Source of the DNA: an uncultured Lewinella sp. | GTDB lineage: Bacteria > Bacteroidota > Bacteroidia > Chitinophagales > Saprospiraceae | Assembly (NCBI GenBank): GCA_913057725.1 | Contig: CAJXOS010000021.1 | Location: 1 to 58,393 of the forward strand | Direction: 5' to 3' | Length of the DNA stretch: 58,393 nucleotides | Shown here: piece by piece, positions 42,994-51,927 of the stretch | Position numbering within the stretch: position 1 is the stretch's first letter | Layout: every line of letters starts with the position of its first letter | Position numbers and translations under genes: made by a program | Notes under the pieces: model-generated | What the model saw: only the letters and a program-made list of their open reading frames with translations | What the model was told of the DNA's origin: nothing | Databases searched by the model: none

Positions 42994-43743
42994 ATGAAGT
43001 TCGCTGCTATTATACCTGCTCGTTTTGCCTCCACTCGATTTCCTGGTAAACCCTTGGCGCTTATTGGCGGTCGCCCAATGATCCAGCACGTCTATGAGCA
43101 AGCCTTGGCTTGTGAACAATTGTCAAGAGTAGTAGTCGCTACGGATGATGAACGAATAAAAGCCTGTGTGCAAAAGTTTGGAGGGGAAGTATATATGACC
43201 AGTGATCAACACCCAAGTGGTACCGATCGTGTAGCTGAAGTAGCAACACAGCTCCATGACATTGATGTAGTGATCAATATTCAGGGCGATGAGCCTTTTG
43301 TACAGCCCATGCAGTTGGAGCAGCTCTGCAGTATGTTCTCAGAAGCAGCGGTGGAGATTGCTACACTGGCACATCCGATCAGCGAAGAAGATTTTATTCA
43401 TGATCCCAATGTGGTGAAAGTGGTTTTTTCTGCAAACAATCGTGCCCTTTATTTTAGCCGGTCTGCTATCCCCTTCCTGCGGGGGCAAACTGAGGGAGAA
43501 TGGAAAGATCGTCAGCAGCACTATCAGCACTTGGGTTTGTATGCTTATCGTCGAGAGGTCTTGTTACAACTGACCAAGCTTTCTCCAAGTTCTTTAGAGC
43601 AAGCCGAGTCATTGGAGCAACTCCGTTGGCTACAAGCAGACTTTTCCATCTATCTAGGAGTGACTCCGCATAAGTCATTAGGAATTGATACGCCAGCAGA
43701 TTTGGAACGTGCAGAAAGGTGGTGGCGCGAACAAAACACTTAA
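42994..43743 (+). CDS. kdsB: 3-deoxy-manno-octulosonate cytidylyltransferase
   Basis: 249 residues from the ATG at 42994, the size of E. coli KdsB. Motifs: IIPARFASTRFPGKPL with the nucleotide-binding Lys, VINIQGDEPFVQ (catalytic Gln, Asp), then YFSRSAIPFLRG, HLGLYAYRREVL and GIDTPADLERA at the end. It activates Kdo as CMP-Kdo for the inner core of LPS in the cytoplasm. The frame stays open upstream to 42784, but that region overlaps the LysM gene. The small membrane protein gene follows 3 bp later. Confidence 0.95.
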   Translation: MKFAAIIPARFASTRFPGKPLALIGGRPMIQHVYEQALACEQLSRVVVATDDERIKACVQKFGGEVYMTSDQHPSGTDRVAEVATQLHDIDVVINIQGDEPFVQPMQLEQLCSMFSEAAVEIATLAHPISEEDFIHDPNVVKVVFSANNRALYFSRSAIPFLRGQTEGEWKDRQQHYQHLGLYAYRREVLLQLTKLSPSSLEQAESLEQLRWLQADFSIYLGVTPHKSLGIDTPADLERAERWWREQNT

Positions 43744-43746
43744 AAC

Positions 43747-44184
43747 ATGAACATTGAAAAGGTATCTCACTACGCAGTTGTTTTCATTGCTGTCCTAGCG
43801 CTTTTTGTATCGATCTGGCAGGTTCGAGTAGGGCATCGACATAATCAATTGTCGGTTAAACCCTATCTCGACTTTCACATTGATCAGTCGGATTCAACCC
43901 TCCATGTCAGCTTTTCGAATGAGGGATTCGGACCCGCGATCCTTAAGGAACTCACTTTCGAGTACGAGGGAGTTACGTACCCAAGATTAGAAACGTATTT
44001 GAAAGCAACTGGAGAAATTGATAATGTTAGAATGATGTACAATTATAGCCGCAATACCGTCGTAGCTAGCGGTAGTGAGAAACTGCTAGTGAAATTGAAG
44101 GGCTCCGGCGTGAGAGGGGTAAAAGTGAGGATGAAGTATGAGGACATTTATGAAAAGTCGGACGAGTTTCAGTTCACCTTTTAA
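43747..44184 (+). CDS. Single-pass membrane protein, unknown
   Basis: 145 residues: an N-terminal membrane helix (about 8-26) with a short cytoplasmic start, then a beta-rich soluble domain (about 40-145) with NEGFGPAILKELTFEYEGV and RGVKVRMKYEDIYEKSDEF. Family not recognised. It begins 3 bp after kdsB and is followed 9 bp later by the ankyrin protein gene, so the three look co-transcribed. Confidence 0.7.
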   Translation: MNIEKVSHYAVVFIAVLALFVSIWQVRVGHRHNQLSVKPYLDFHIDQSDSTLHVSFSNEGFGPAILKELTFEYEGVTYPRLETYLKATGEIDNVRMMYNYSRNTVVASGSEKLLVKLKGSGVRGVKVRMKYEDIYEKSDEFQFTF

Positions 44185-44193
44185 TACCTAGTT

Positions 44194-44847
44194 ATGATTA
44201 CCATTGATCAGGCGTGCGAGTTAATTAAAGGTGGGGAAATTCAGAAACTGCAATTCGCAATAAACCAGGATACTGAGCTTGTTCGTACAACTACCTCGAT
44301 GGGGGTATCCCTATTGCAGTTTGCTGCATACTGTGGTAGTAAAGAGGCTATCGCTATACTACGCCCGCTGTCTGAGCCAATCAGTTATTTTGAAGCGGCA
44401 AGCATTGGCGCGCGAGATTCGGTAGAAGAGTGGCTGCATTCCGAACCAGAACTACTTAATACACCAGGACCAGATGGCTTTACCGCGCTTGGTTTAGCAT
44501 CGTTCTTTGGTCACCAAGGCATTGCTACTTTACTGCTCGAGCACAGCGCCGGTCCTAATGTACCTGCAGCAAATAGCATCGGTGTATATCCAATCCATTC
44601 TGCATGTGCCGTTTCCAACTACGAGATTGCCAAACTTCTTCTAGAAGCAGGAGCTAGTCCGAATGTGAAGCAACAGCGTGATATTACACCTTTACATTCA
44701 GCTGCGCACAATGGCCAGCGAAAGTTGGCAGAATTATTACTGTCTTTCGATGCAGACCGATCTGCGAAGACTACCGAAGGGCAGACACCTGCTGATATGG
44801 CCGATGAAGCCGGATTTGAAGCGCTTGCAGTTTGGCTAAGATCTTAA
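44194..44847 (+). CDS. Ankyrin-repeat protein
   Basis: 217 residues with four to five ankyrin repeats, for example LLNTPGPDGFTALGLASFFG, GVYPIHSACAVSNYEIAKLL and ITPLHSAAHNGQRKLAELLLS, all with the TPLHxAA-type pattern. No signal peptide, so probably a cytoplasmic protein-protein interaction module. Its partner may be the adjacent membrane protein at 43747 (inference from order). The 3' end overlaps the convergent proC by 4 bases. Confidence 0.87.
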   Translation: MITIDQACELIKGGEIQKLQFAINQDTELVRTTTSMGVSLLQFAAYCGSKEAIAILRPLSEPISYFEAASIGARDSVEEWLHSEPELLNTPGPDGFTALGLASFFGHQGIATLLLEHSAGPNVPAANSIGVYPIHSACAVSNYEIAKLLLEAGASPNVKQQRDITPLHSAAHNGQRKLAELLLSFDADRSAKTTEGQTPADMADEAGFEALAVWLRS

Positions 44848-45647
44848 CCTTTGCCGAGCTCTACTGCTCGTGCCAATGCTGCTTGTGCTCCTGCTACGAT
44901 ATCTTCATGAACTAAGCGTTCTTGGTAGGCTTTCATCGCTGCTTCGGTGGTTCCACCTCGTGAACTCACTTTGGCGATCCATTCCTCGCAAGAGAAATTA
45001 CTCTTGTTGTAAAGCTCTACCGTACCTCGGAACGTCTGGCTAACCAATAATTCCGCTTCAGATTCACTAAAGCCCATACTTCGAGCTGCTTGCATCATAG
45101 CTTCCATGAAATAGAATACATACGCAGGGCCACTACCACTAATGGCGGTCGTTGCATCAATTGCATCTTCGTTCTCGACGTAAATGGTCTTACCTGTCGT
45201 GTTTAACAAGTTCTGCACCATAACGAGCTCAATTCTGGTGACATCGTCGCTAGCGGTGTACGCTGTCATGCCCATGCCGATTTGGGCAGGTAGGTTAGGC
45301 ATGGCACGAATGATCTTAGCTGCTCCCAATCCTTTGCGGATCGTTTCGATCTTCACCCCTGCCATAATGGACAGATATACCTGTTGTTCTTCTACCTCTG
45401 GGCGGAGCACATCGAAAAGACGCGGAGCATCTTGTGGCTTCACAGCCAAAATGATCAGATCTGCCTGGCTGAGACAATCTTTTGGCTCACCAAAAACAGA
45501 TCCAATGTTTAGTTGTGCTAGTTGTTCGGCCTTTTCCGGAGACTTCTCCAGAATCATCATGTCCTCTTGTTGGGTAATGTGAGAACGGAGAAAACTTTTG
45601 GCATAGGTAAGCCCCATGTTACCCCCACCAATAATGAGAATCTTCAT
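44844..45647 (-). CDS. proC: Pyrroline-5-carboxylate reductase
   Basis: 267 residues from the ATG at 45647, which gives the Rossmann start MKILIIGGGNMG. A longer frame reaches 45764 but crosses the promoter. Further motifs: VKPQD and the C-terminal signature DATTAISGSGPAYVFYFMEA, then SRGGTTEAA. It reduces pyrroline-5-carboxylate to proline with NAD(P)H. A promoter and a palindrome lie immediately upstream (45688-45743). Confidence 0.94.
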   Translation of the reverse strand: MKILIIGGGNMGLTYAKSFLRSHITQQEDMMILEKSPEKAEQLAQLNIGSVFGEPKDCLSQADLIILAVKPQDAPRLFDVLRPEVEEQQVYLSIMAGVKIETIRKGLGAAKIIRAMPNLPAQIGMGMTAYTASDDVTRIELVMVQNLLNTTGKTIYVENEDAIDATTAISGSGPAYVFYFMEAMMQAARSMGFSESEAELLVSQTFRGTVELYNKSNFSCEEWIAKVSSRGGTTEAAMKAYQERLVHEDIVAGAQAALARAVELGKG

Positions 45648-45687
45648 GTTCTGAGACGTGCTTTTGAGTCTGCTGGTTAGGAGCGGA

Positions 45688-45719
45688 CAAAGGTAGTGAA
45701 TTCGTAAACAGTGTATCAA
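45688..45719 (-). promoter_or_regulatory. Promoter of proC
   Basis: On the minus strand TTG (45717-45719) and TACCTTTG (45688-45695) with a 21-bp spacer, matching the Bacteroidetes TTTG/TAnnTTTG consensus. The predicted start is near 45681, about 35 bp before the proC ATG. The MarR-like palindrome begins 8 bp upstream of the -33 element. Confidence 0.65.
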
Positions 45720-45726
45720 CAAGAAT

Positions 45727-45743
45727 TTTGTCGAATCGACAAA
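45727..45743. promoter_or_regulatory. 17-bp palindrome, candidate MarR operator
   Basis: TTTGTCGA (45727-45734), one central base, TCGACAAA (45736-45743): a perfect 8+1+8 palindrome midway between divergent proC and marR. Its left half contains TTTG, which with a 19-bp spacer precedes a TATTTTG near 45750 in the marR direction, so it may cover the marR -33 element. The size is as expected for a MarR dimer. Confidence 0.6.
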
Positions 45744-45818
45744 TTGCACTATTTTGCTAATCAATAAACTATCCTGTAACTATATTGTTAGGAAAGTTTA
45801 TCGTTACATTTTTTTGTT

Positions 45819-46286
45819 ATGAAGATAGAGGAGGCCATTCAGCAGAAGAAATTCATTAGTGAACACCAAAAAGCGCATCTGAACATCCTTTTTACAGCTT
45901 CTTGGTTGAATCAGCGCACAACTGCTGTACTAAAGCCGTATGGACTCACCTGGCAGCAGTTTAATATTCTTCGCATCCTTCGTGGACGTCATCCAGAACC
46001 GGCTACTGTCAAGCTTTTGACAGAGCGCATGATTGACAAGATGTCGAATGCTAGTCGTCTGGTAGATAAGCTTTTGAGCAAGGGCTTAGTAGAGCGTTGT
46101 ACCTCTCAGGAAGATCGCCGCAGAGTAGACGTTAGTATTACGGAAGAAGGGTTGAATTTATTGGCTAGTGCTAGCGATGATTTAGAGCGTGGGCTCAGTT
46201 TTGAAGATGGCAAGCTCAATGACGAGGAAGCAGAGACACTCAATGGCTTACTCGACAAAATGCGATCCTTGATTGAAGATGTTTAA
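45819..46286 (+). CDS. MarR-family transcriptional regulator
   Basis: 155 residues, winged-helix MarR fold: dimerisation helix at the N-terminus, LTWQQFNILRIL recognition region, LTERMIDKMSNASRLVDKL and the wing GLVERCTSQEDRRRVDVSIT. It is a ligand-responsive repressor type, with ligand unknown. Probably autoregulated through the palindrome at 45727-45743 and perhaps controlling proC. It ends 9 bp from the convergent ABC-F stop. The end of the gene overlaps a small TTAAGG/CCTTAA palindrome (46284-46300). Confidence 0.92.
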   Translation: MKIEEAIQQKKFISEHQKAHLNILFTASWLNQRTTAVLKPYGLTWQQFNILRILRGRHPEPATVKLLTERMIDKMSNASRLVDKLLSKGLVERCTSQEDRRRVDVSITEEGLNLLASASDDLERGLSFEDGKLNDEEAETLNGLLDKMRSLIEDV

Positions 46287-46295
46287 GGCTTAACC

Positions 46296-48221
46296 TTAAC
46301 CGGCCTCATCCAACTTCTCTTGCGCTTCGGCCCAGATTTCCATTGCCACATCTAGTTCCTCTTTCAGTTCCTGATGTTTCTTAAACGTTTCGGTTGAGTC
46401 GGGTTGAGTGTAGAAGTTGGGATCACTCATCACTTGTTCGATCTTGGCTATTTCTTCCTCAATTCTACCGATCTTTTTTTCTGCATTTGAAACGGCCCGT
46501 GTCAGTTTCTTTCTCTCCTCATAAGACAGCTCAATTTTTGGCTGTTCTTCTGTCTCCGTTGCTGCACTTCCAGTATTATTGGACTTGCTTAGCTCAACCT
46601 GACGCATATTATCCATCTTCCGTTTTTCGAGGAAGAAGTTAACATCTCCAAGGTGGTTATATAGCTGACGGTCACGGAACTCAATTGTTCGATCCGTTAA
46701 TCCAGCTAAGAATTCCCGATCGTGACTAACAACAATCAAGGTGCCGTCGTAGTCCATCAGTGCTTGCTTGAGCACGTCCTTAGAGATAATGTCAAGGTGG
46801 TTGGTAGGTTCGTCAAGCACCAATAAGTTAAATGGGCGCAACAACAAGGCGGCCATAGCCAAACGAGCTCGTTCGCCCCCAGATAGCACAGAAACTTTTT
46901 TATCTACATCCTCCCCACTAAAGAGGAAAGCACCTAGCACATTGCGCAGGCGAGTTCTCATCTCCGGAGGAGAGGCATTTTCCAAGGTCTGAAGCAGAGT
47001 TAGGTCTCCTTGTAGAGCTTCCGACTGGTTCTGGGCATAATAACCTACTGAGACATTGTGGCCTAGTTTTACGTCACCACCGGTAGCAGGGATTTCATTG
47101 ATGAGAATCTTTGCTAGGGTTGTCTTCCCTTGACCGTTCTGGCCAACGAAAGCAACCCGATCACCGCGGTCTAGCTTCAAGTTAATCTTGTCGAGCACAT
47201 TCAGCTGGCCATATGACTTGCTGATCTTCTGACCTTCTACGACAATCGCACCAGACCGTGGGGCAGGGGGGAAGCGAAGGACCATAGCTTTAGTGTCCGC
47301 CTCATCCAGTTCGATGCGTTCCATTTTATCAAGCTGCTTCTGCATCGATTGCGCCAACTTGGTTTTCGTAGCCTTGGCCATGAACCGATTAATGGTGCGT
47401 TCCCGCTGCGCAATTACCTTTTGTTGATTATTGAAAGCTGCTCCCAACTTCTCGCGGCGTTCTTCTCGAAGCTCTACGTATTTGGAGTACGGTGCTTTGT
47501 AGTCGAACAACTTGCTTTGCTCAACTTCTACGGTTCGTTTTGTTACATTGTCGAGAAACTCCTTGTCGTGGGAAATAACCACTACAGAACCAGGGTAAGT
47601 CTGCAAAAACTGTTCTAACCAGATGATAGACTCAATATCCAAGTGGTTGGTAGGCTCATCAAGAAGGAGGTAGTCTGGTTGTGCCAATAGCATCTTGGCT
47701 AATTCAATACGCATTTGCCAACCACCACTGAACTCATCAGTAAGACGTTGGAAATCTCCTTGGGCAAAACCGAGGCCCTTGAGTACCATTTCTGCTTGAG
47801 CTTCCATACGGTCACCGCCAAGGAAGAGAAAGCGATCATTGAGCGTAGAAAACTCCTCGACTATCTTAGAGTACGCTTCACTCTCATAATCGGTGCGTTC
47901 CTCCATCTCCCGATTTAACTCAGCGATTCGCCGCTCTATTTTTCGAGCCTCTTCAAATGCAGTGAGCGTTTCCTGCATCACAGATTTACCCTTGGGGATA
48001 TTCATTTCCTGGTGCAGAAAGCCAATGGTCCGATCGGAAGGGATAGCGATATTTCCCTCATCTGGCCGCTGATAGCGTGCGATAATTTTGAGGAGAGTCG
48101 ATTTTCCGGCACCATTTCGTCCTACCAGACCTACCTTATCCTTGTCACCAATAACTACAGTGACACGGTCGAGGAGGATCCGGTTACCATACTGCACATA
48201 AATATCGCTAAGGGTAATCAT
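46296..48221 (-). CDS. ABC-F family ATP-binding protein
   Basis: 641 residues, two ABC ATPase domains without membrane segments. Walker A GRNGAGKST and GQNGQGKTT, signatures EFSGGWQMR and LSGGERARLA, and the Walker B type segment LLDEPTNHLD in both halves. The linker (about 255-315) is helical and a C-terminal coiled coil follows (about 550-641). ABC-F proteins act on the ribosome as translation factors, some giving antibiotic protection. The linker does not let me assign a subgroup. Upstream lies the hairpin-rich gap 48222-48614. Confidence 0.93.
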   Translation of the reverse strand: MITLSDIYVQYGNRILLDRVTVVIGDKDKVGLVGRNGAGKSTLLKIIARYQRPDEGNIAIPSDRTIGFLHQEMNIPKGKSVMQETLTAFEEARKIERRIAELNREMEERTDYESEAYSKIVEEFSTLNDRFLFLGGDRMEAQAEMVLKGLGFAQGDFQRLTDEFSGGWQMRIELAKMLLAQPDYLLLDEPTNHLDIESIIWLEQFLQTYPGSVVVISHDKEFLDNVTKRTVEVEQSKLFDYKAPYSKYVELREERREKLGAAFNNQQKVIAQRERTINRFMAKATKTKLAQSMQKQLDKMERIELDEADTKAMVLRFPPAPRSGAIVVEGQKISKSYGQLNVLDKINLKLDRGDRVAFVGQNGQGKTTLAKILINEIPATGGDVKLGHNVSVGYYAQNQSEALQGDLTLLQTLENASPPEMRTRLRNVLGAFLFSGEDVDKKVSVLSGGERARLAMAALLLRPFNLLVLDEPTNHLDIISKDVLKQALMDYDGTLIVVSHDREFLAGLTDRTIEFRDRQLYNHLGDVNFFLEKRKMDNMRQVELSKSNNTGSAATETEEQPKIELSYEERKKLTRAVSNAEKKIGRIEEEIAKIEQVMSDPNFYTQPDSTETFKKHQELKEELDVAMEIWAEAQEKLDEAG

Positions 48222-48312
48222 GAGTTGAGCTTGCGTTTAGCGGGGGCAAAAGTACGGAATCAGATGGAGAAAAAGAGGGTAGGAGAGAGGAGTGTTGTAG
48301 AGCGGAGGATCT

Positions 48313-48596
48313 GTTGGGGTAGACCGCCTGTGGCGGGCCCACCCTAACCAAGGCCAGTCACAACCCTCGTCATCCTAGATGACTAAAGGCATGGGATTCA
48401 CACCCTATTTGATAGTAAAACATCAAATAGGCCAACACAATCCTGAAACAGTAGAAAAACTGGGAATGTAACCTCTGACTATTTTCTCCTTTGATTGAGC
48501 GCTCTGTAGGAGAATGGAATGTTTGCTATGAATAATAGCTTCTCTACTAACTGGTACTAAGGTAACCAAATATTGCACGATGTGCAATATTTGGTT
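48313..48596. repeat. Cluster of palindromes in a noncoding gap
   Basis: At least five hairpins lie in the 393-bp gap between the ABC-F and serine hydrolase genes. They are GTTGGGGT/ACCCTAAC with inner CCGCC/GGCGG (48313-48348), GTCATC/GATGAC (48369-48383), CCTATTTGAT/ATCAAATAGG with an outer GGATT/AATCC (48394-48444), TTCTCCT/AGGAGAA (48484-48514), and a perfect 15-bp stem AACCAAATATTGCAC (48564-48578) with its complement at 48582-48596. The last is followed by TTTT on the plus strand. No open reading frame is credible. It may be a remnant of a palindrome-bearing mobile element or a structured RNA. I cannot decide. Confidence 0.55.
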
Positions 48597-48614
48597 TTAT
48601 TGTTTGCAAATAAA

Positions 48615-50123
48615 CTATTTTTTATTGGCTTTTATTTCGTCGAAGAAGATATCGTCATTTGGTACGTCGAAGGAGATGCTGGTGACATCTCGATTATTGT
48701 TAATCTCAAAGGCCACCGTTCCAAAATCAAACCAGGCGTGGGGTTCATCCCATTGGATTTTCCAAGTGTCATAGTGCCAGTGCTCAAGGGAGGCGTTGAG
48801 TAGGGGAGCTGTAGCAAACTCCAGTCGAAGCTGATCACCATCTACCTTAATGTGGATGGCTCCAAACATTGGGTCATGGTATTCGCCGGCATAGGTGCTT
48901 ATTTCCACGCTGGGTTTAGTGTTTTGTACGCGTGCATCGATGCGTTCCTGACGACGTTCATCCCAGGAGGCCTTGCCGCGCTTTTGTCGTGCCACAGCAG
49001 AGTCTAACCAATCCTCTGAACCCTGACCCAGATATGCATTAACGATATAGTTACCCAATGCCGACGAGAGACCTGTCATACTATTGGTAAGAACAACTAC
49101 GCCTAGGTTTTGATCCGGCACCAGGGCTACCCGTGAATACATTCCGTCATAACCACCACCATGAGAGACGATAGTGTGCCCATCCGTAGAACGAAGGAAC
49201 CAACCTAAGCCAGCGCTGCTAAATGATTTGTAGTTGCCAATAGCGTTGTGCGGCCTCCAGGTAATATTCGTCAGATTTTTAGGGAATATCTCCCCGTCTT
49301 CAGTCTGTCCACTGGCAAGTTGTGCACCCATCCATTTAGTCATATCACTTGCACTGGAAACGATACCGCCCGCTGCACCCATATTATCCCAATTGGCGTA
49401 AGCAATCGGCTCATTGTCATTACGTGTGATGTGTGGTGTAGCGACGTTGGGAAGATTGCGTAGTGGGGTGACAGATGTTTGCGTGCGATCCATTCCAAGC
49501 GGCGTCAGGAAGTGCTCGCGTACATACTCATCCCAACTTTGACCTGTCACTGCTTTGATCACTTCTCCTGCGGTGATAAACATGAGGTTCGAATAACCAT
49601 AACCCGCTCTCCATTCATATGCCTGCGGGACGTGACGAATTTGTTGAACCACTTGATCGGCACGTAAAGCGCTTTTGTACCAAATTACATCTCCACTAAA
49701 GGTGCCAAGACCAGCCCGGTGGCAAAGGAGGTCACGCACAATCATATGCGCGGATACATATTCATCATATACGGCAAAGGTAGGGAGGTAGGTTCTCACT
49801 GGGGCGTCTAAGTCTAACTTCCCTTCCATATGTAGCTTTACAATGGCGGATGAAATAAACGCTTTGGTATTCGACGCAATGGCAAAGAGTGTATTCCCGT
49901 CTACCGCTTCGTCTGCTCCTGTCGTCCGAGTTCCAAAACCTTCAACCATTACTACCTCGCCGTCCTTGATGATTCCCACTGAGAATCCTGGTACATCAAA
50001 AGCCGAGAGTGCTTTTTCAGCTGCTTGGCGAAATTCAGCTACCGACTGACCTTGGATACTGGTAAAACCTAAAAAACAAAAGGCTATGATGAAACTGATG
50101 CGAAACCTTGCGCTATTGCTCAT
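48615..50123 (-). CDS. Secreted serine beta-lactamase-like hydrolase (class C/esterase type) with DUF3471-like tail
   Basis: 502 residues from the ATG at 50123, where the signal peptide starts (MSNSARFRISFII to FTSIQGQ). A TTG at 50144 lengthens the frame. Catalytic motifs are intact: SxxK as IASNTKAF, YxN as GYGYSNLM, and the third box as HGGGYDGM. A C-terminal beta-barrel-like domain (about 400-500, with YAGEYHDPMFGAIHIK) resembles DUF3471. Members include esterases, D-aminopeptidases and carboxypeptidases, so beta-lactam resistance should not be assumed. It lies downstream of the leuB terminator. Confidence 0.88.
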   Translation of the reverse strand: MSNSARFRISFIIAFCFLGFTSIQGQSVAEFRQAAEKALSAFDVPGFSVGIIKDGEVVMVEGFGTRTTGADEAVDGNTLFAIASNTKAFISSAIVKLHMEGKLDLDAPVRTYLPTFAVYDEYVSAHMIVRDLLCHRAGLGTFSGDVIWYKSALRADQVVQQIRHVPQAYEWRAGYGYSNLMFITAGEVIKAVTGQSWDEYVREHFLTPLGMDRTQTSVTPLRNLPNVATPHITRNDNEPIAYANWDNMGAAGGIVSSASDMTKWMGAQLASGQTEDGEIFPKNLTNITWRPHNAIGNYKSFSSAGLGWFLRSTDGHTIVSHGGGYDGMYSRVALVPDQNLGVVVLTNSMTGLSSALGNYIVNAYLGQGSEDWLDSAVARQKRGKASWDERRQERIDARVQNTKPSVEISTYAGEYHDPMFGAIHIKVDGDQLRLEFATAPLLNASLEHWHYDTWKIQWDEPHAWFDFGTVAFEINNNRDVTSISFDVPNDDIFFDEIKANKK

Positions 50124-50170
50124 GTCGTTTTCTTTTGATTGCAAAATAGGAAACGCTCGCGTAGCAGCAC

Positions 50171-50207
50171 AAAAAAAGCGAAGCCTCGATGTTCGAAGCT
50201 CCGCTTT
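50171..50207 (-). terminator. Intrinsic terminator of the leu operon
   Basis: On the minus strand, a stem of roughly AAAGCGGAGCTTCGA with TCGAGGCTTCGCTTT (one or two mismatches) is followed by seven T (50171-50177 reversed). It lies just past the leuB stop at 50230 and separates the operon from the serine hydrolase gene. Confidence 0.85.
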
Positions 50208-50229
50208 GAAATACTCAAATCGTTAATTC

Positions 50230-51348
50230 TTATATGATCGTCGACATGCGATCGGTAATCTTTTCAATCCGTAGACTGTGCATCTCGGTGTCTTCTACCA
50301 AGTCAGCAATGATATCACCTAACTCAGAGGTAGAGCATTTAATCCGAGGATTTAAGTCTTCGGTTCCAAGGCCTTTGTCCATCACTTGGCCAACCGCTTC
50401 CCGCACTTTTGCCGCCTCTTCGTGTAGAGAAAGGCTATCCAGCAGCATAGCTGCGGAAAGAATAGTTGCTAGTGGATTTGCTCGATCTTCACCAGCAGCT
50501 TCTGGGTAAGAACCATGAATCGGTTCGAAGAGCGAGGTATGTGCACCAACGGAAGAAGAAGGTAGCATCCCCAAAGAACCTGATAGTACACTGGAGGCAT
50601 CCGATAGAATATCACCAAACATGTTGCTGGTAATGATCACATCAAATTGTGCTGGCCAAAGGATCAGCTGCATTGCGGCATTGTCTACAAACATGTAGTT
50701 AACCTCCACGTCTGGGTACTCAGGTGCCATCTTCTGGACAACTTCCCGCCACAAGCGGCTCGATTCCAGTACGTTGGCTTTGTCCACAAGAGTCAGCTTC
50801 TTTCTTCGGTTCTGAGCCTCCTGAAAACCAATTCGAGCAATGCGTTCTATCTCCTCGTAGCTGTAGCTACAAGTGTCGTAGGCCGCACGGCCGTCTTCAC
50901 TTCTACCACGTTCACCAAAGTAGATACCACCGGTGAGCTCGCGAACGATTAGCATATCTACTCCTTCTACGCGCTCGGGGCGTAGCGGACATAGATCACG
51001 TAAGCTTGGATAAATGGTTACCGGACGTAGGTTCGCAAATAAACCTAACGTTTTACGTAGCTTCAATAGTCCTTGCTCTGGGCGTACTTTAGCGGAAGGA
51101 TCATTATCATATTTCGGATGACCAATCGAGCCAAACAGTACTGCATCTGATTCCAGACAAGCAGAAATAGTCTCATCTGGAAGTGGATTCCCGGTTTGAT
51201 CAATGGCTATGGCACCAACTAGTGCATGACAGTACTCAAAGACATAACCATAGCGATGTGCTACGGCGTCCAGTATCTTCATGGCCTGCGCTACTACTTC
51301 TGGGCCAATCCCGTCACCGTCCAGTACGGCAATCTTAAACTTTTTCAT
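50230..51348 (-). CDS. leuB: 3-isopropylmalate dehydrogenase
   Basis: 372 residues with [13 protein letters not shown], the substrate-loop region around [16 protein letters not shown] and [10 protein letters not shown], the [15 protein letters not shown] stretch and [15 protein letters not shown] for metal binding, with [12 protein letters not shown] nearby. It oxidises and decarboxylates 3-isopropylmalate to 2-ketoisocaproate with NAD. Its start overlaps the leuD stop by 14 bases. Fourth gene of the operon leuA-leuC-leuD-leuB. Confidence 0.96.
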   Translation of the reverse strand: MKKFKIAVLDGDGIGPEVVAQAMKILDAVAHRYGYVFEYCHALVGAIAIDQTGNPLPDETISACLESDAVLFGSIGHPKYDNDPSAKVRPEQGLLKLRKTLGLFANLRPVTIYPSLRDLCPLRPERVEGVDMLIVRELTGGIYFGERGRSEDGRAAYDTCSYSYEEIERIARIGFQEAQNRRKKLTLVDKANVLESSRLWREVVQKMAPEYPDVEVNYMFVDNAAMQLILWPAQFDVIITSNMFGDILSDASSVLSGSLGMLPSSSVGAHTSLFEPIHGSYPEAAGEDRANPLATILSAAMLLDSLSLHEEAAKVREAVGQVMDKGLGTEDLNPRIKCSTSELGDIIADLVEDTEMHSLRIEKITDRMSTII

Positions 51349-51916
51349 AAGCTTCTATTTCAGCCCGCTGGCTTAGCAGGTAGTCAATGTCATCGTAGCC
51401 TTTCAGTAGGCAATTTTTCTTATAAGGATCTATTTCGAACGCTGCCCGCTCGCCTGTAGCGTCAATCTGGAAGTATTGGTCTTCTAGTGAGACGGTAAAG
51501 GTGGTGCTGGGATCTGCTTCAATGGCTTGGAATATCTTATCCAAATATGCTGGTGAAACGACGACGGGTAGAATACCATTGTTCAGTGCATTTCCGCGAA
51601 AGATATCTGCAAAGAAACTGGAAACAACTACTCGAAAACCGTAATCGCCAATGGCCCACGCAGCATGCTCTCTACTTGATCCACAACCGAAGTTTTTGCC
51701 AGCTACTAATACTTCACCGCCGTAGGTAGGATTGTTGAGTACAAAATCCTGTTTCGGCTGATCCTCGCGATCAAAGCGCCAATCCCGGAAAAGGTTGTCA
51801 CCAAACCCATCTCTGGTAGTAGCCTTCAAAAAACGGGCCGGTATAATCTGGTCCGTGTCCACATCCTCGATTGGAAGCGGTACAGCAGGACTATTTATTT
51901 TCGTAAATGCTTTCAT
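51335..51916 (-). CDS. leuD: 3-isopropylmalate dehydratase small subunit
   Basis: 193 residues with the swivelling-domain pattern: [18 protein letters not shown] near the start and [16 protein letters not shown]. It completes the active site with LeuC, isomerising 2-isopropylmalate to 3-isopropylmalate. Length is normal. It sits between leuC (11 bp upstream) and leuB (overlap of 14 bases). Confidence 0.96.
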   Translation of the reverse strand: MKAFTKINSPAVPLPIEDVDTDQIIPARFLKATTRDGFGDNLFRDWRFDREDQPKQDFVLNNPTYGGEVLVAGKNFGCGSSREHAAWAIGDYGFRVVVSSFFADIFRGNALNNGILPVVVSPAYLDKIFQAIEADPSTTFTVSLEDQYFQIDATGERAAFEIDPYKKNCLLKGYDDIDYLLSQRAEIEAYEKV

Positions 51917-51927
51917 TAGTCAGTGGG

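Noticed and set aside
46284..46300. TTAAGG/CCTTAA palindrome at the marR/ABC-F convergence as a terminator
   Set aside because: The stem is only 6 bp, overlaps the marR stop and has no T tract, so it is too weak to call.
48394..48444. CRISPR repeat or array
   Set aside because: The hairpin occurs once, without regularly spaced direct repeats, and no cas gene is nearby.
48615..50123. Beta-lactamase conferring resistance
   Set aside because: The SxxK/YxN family is broad, and the DUF3471-like tail and lineage suggest an esterase or peptidase. Resistance cannot be read from sequence.
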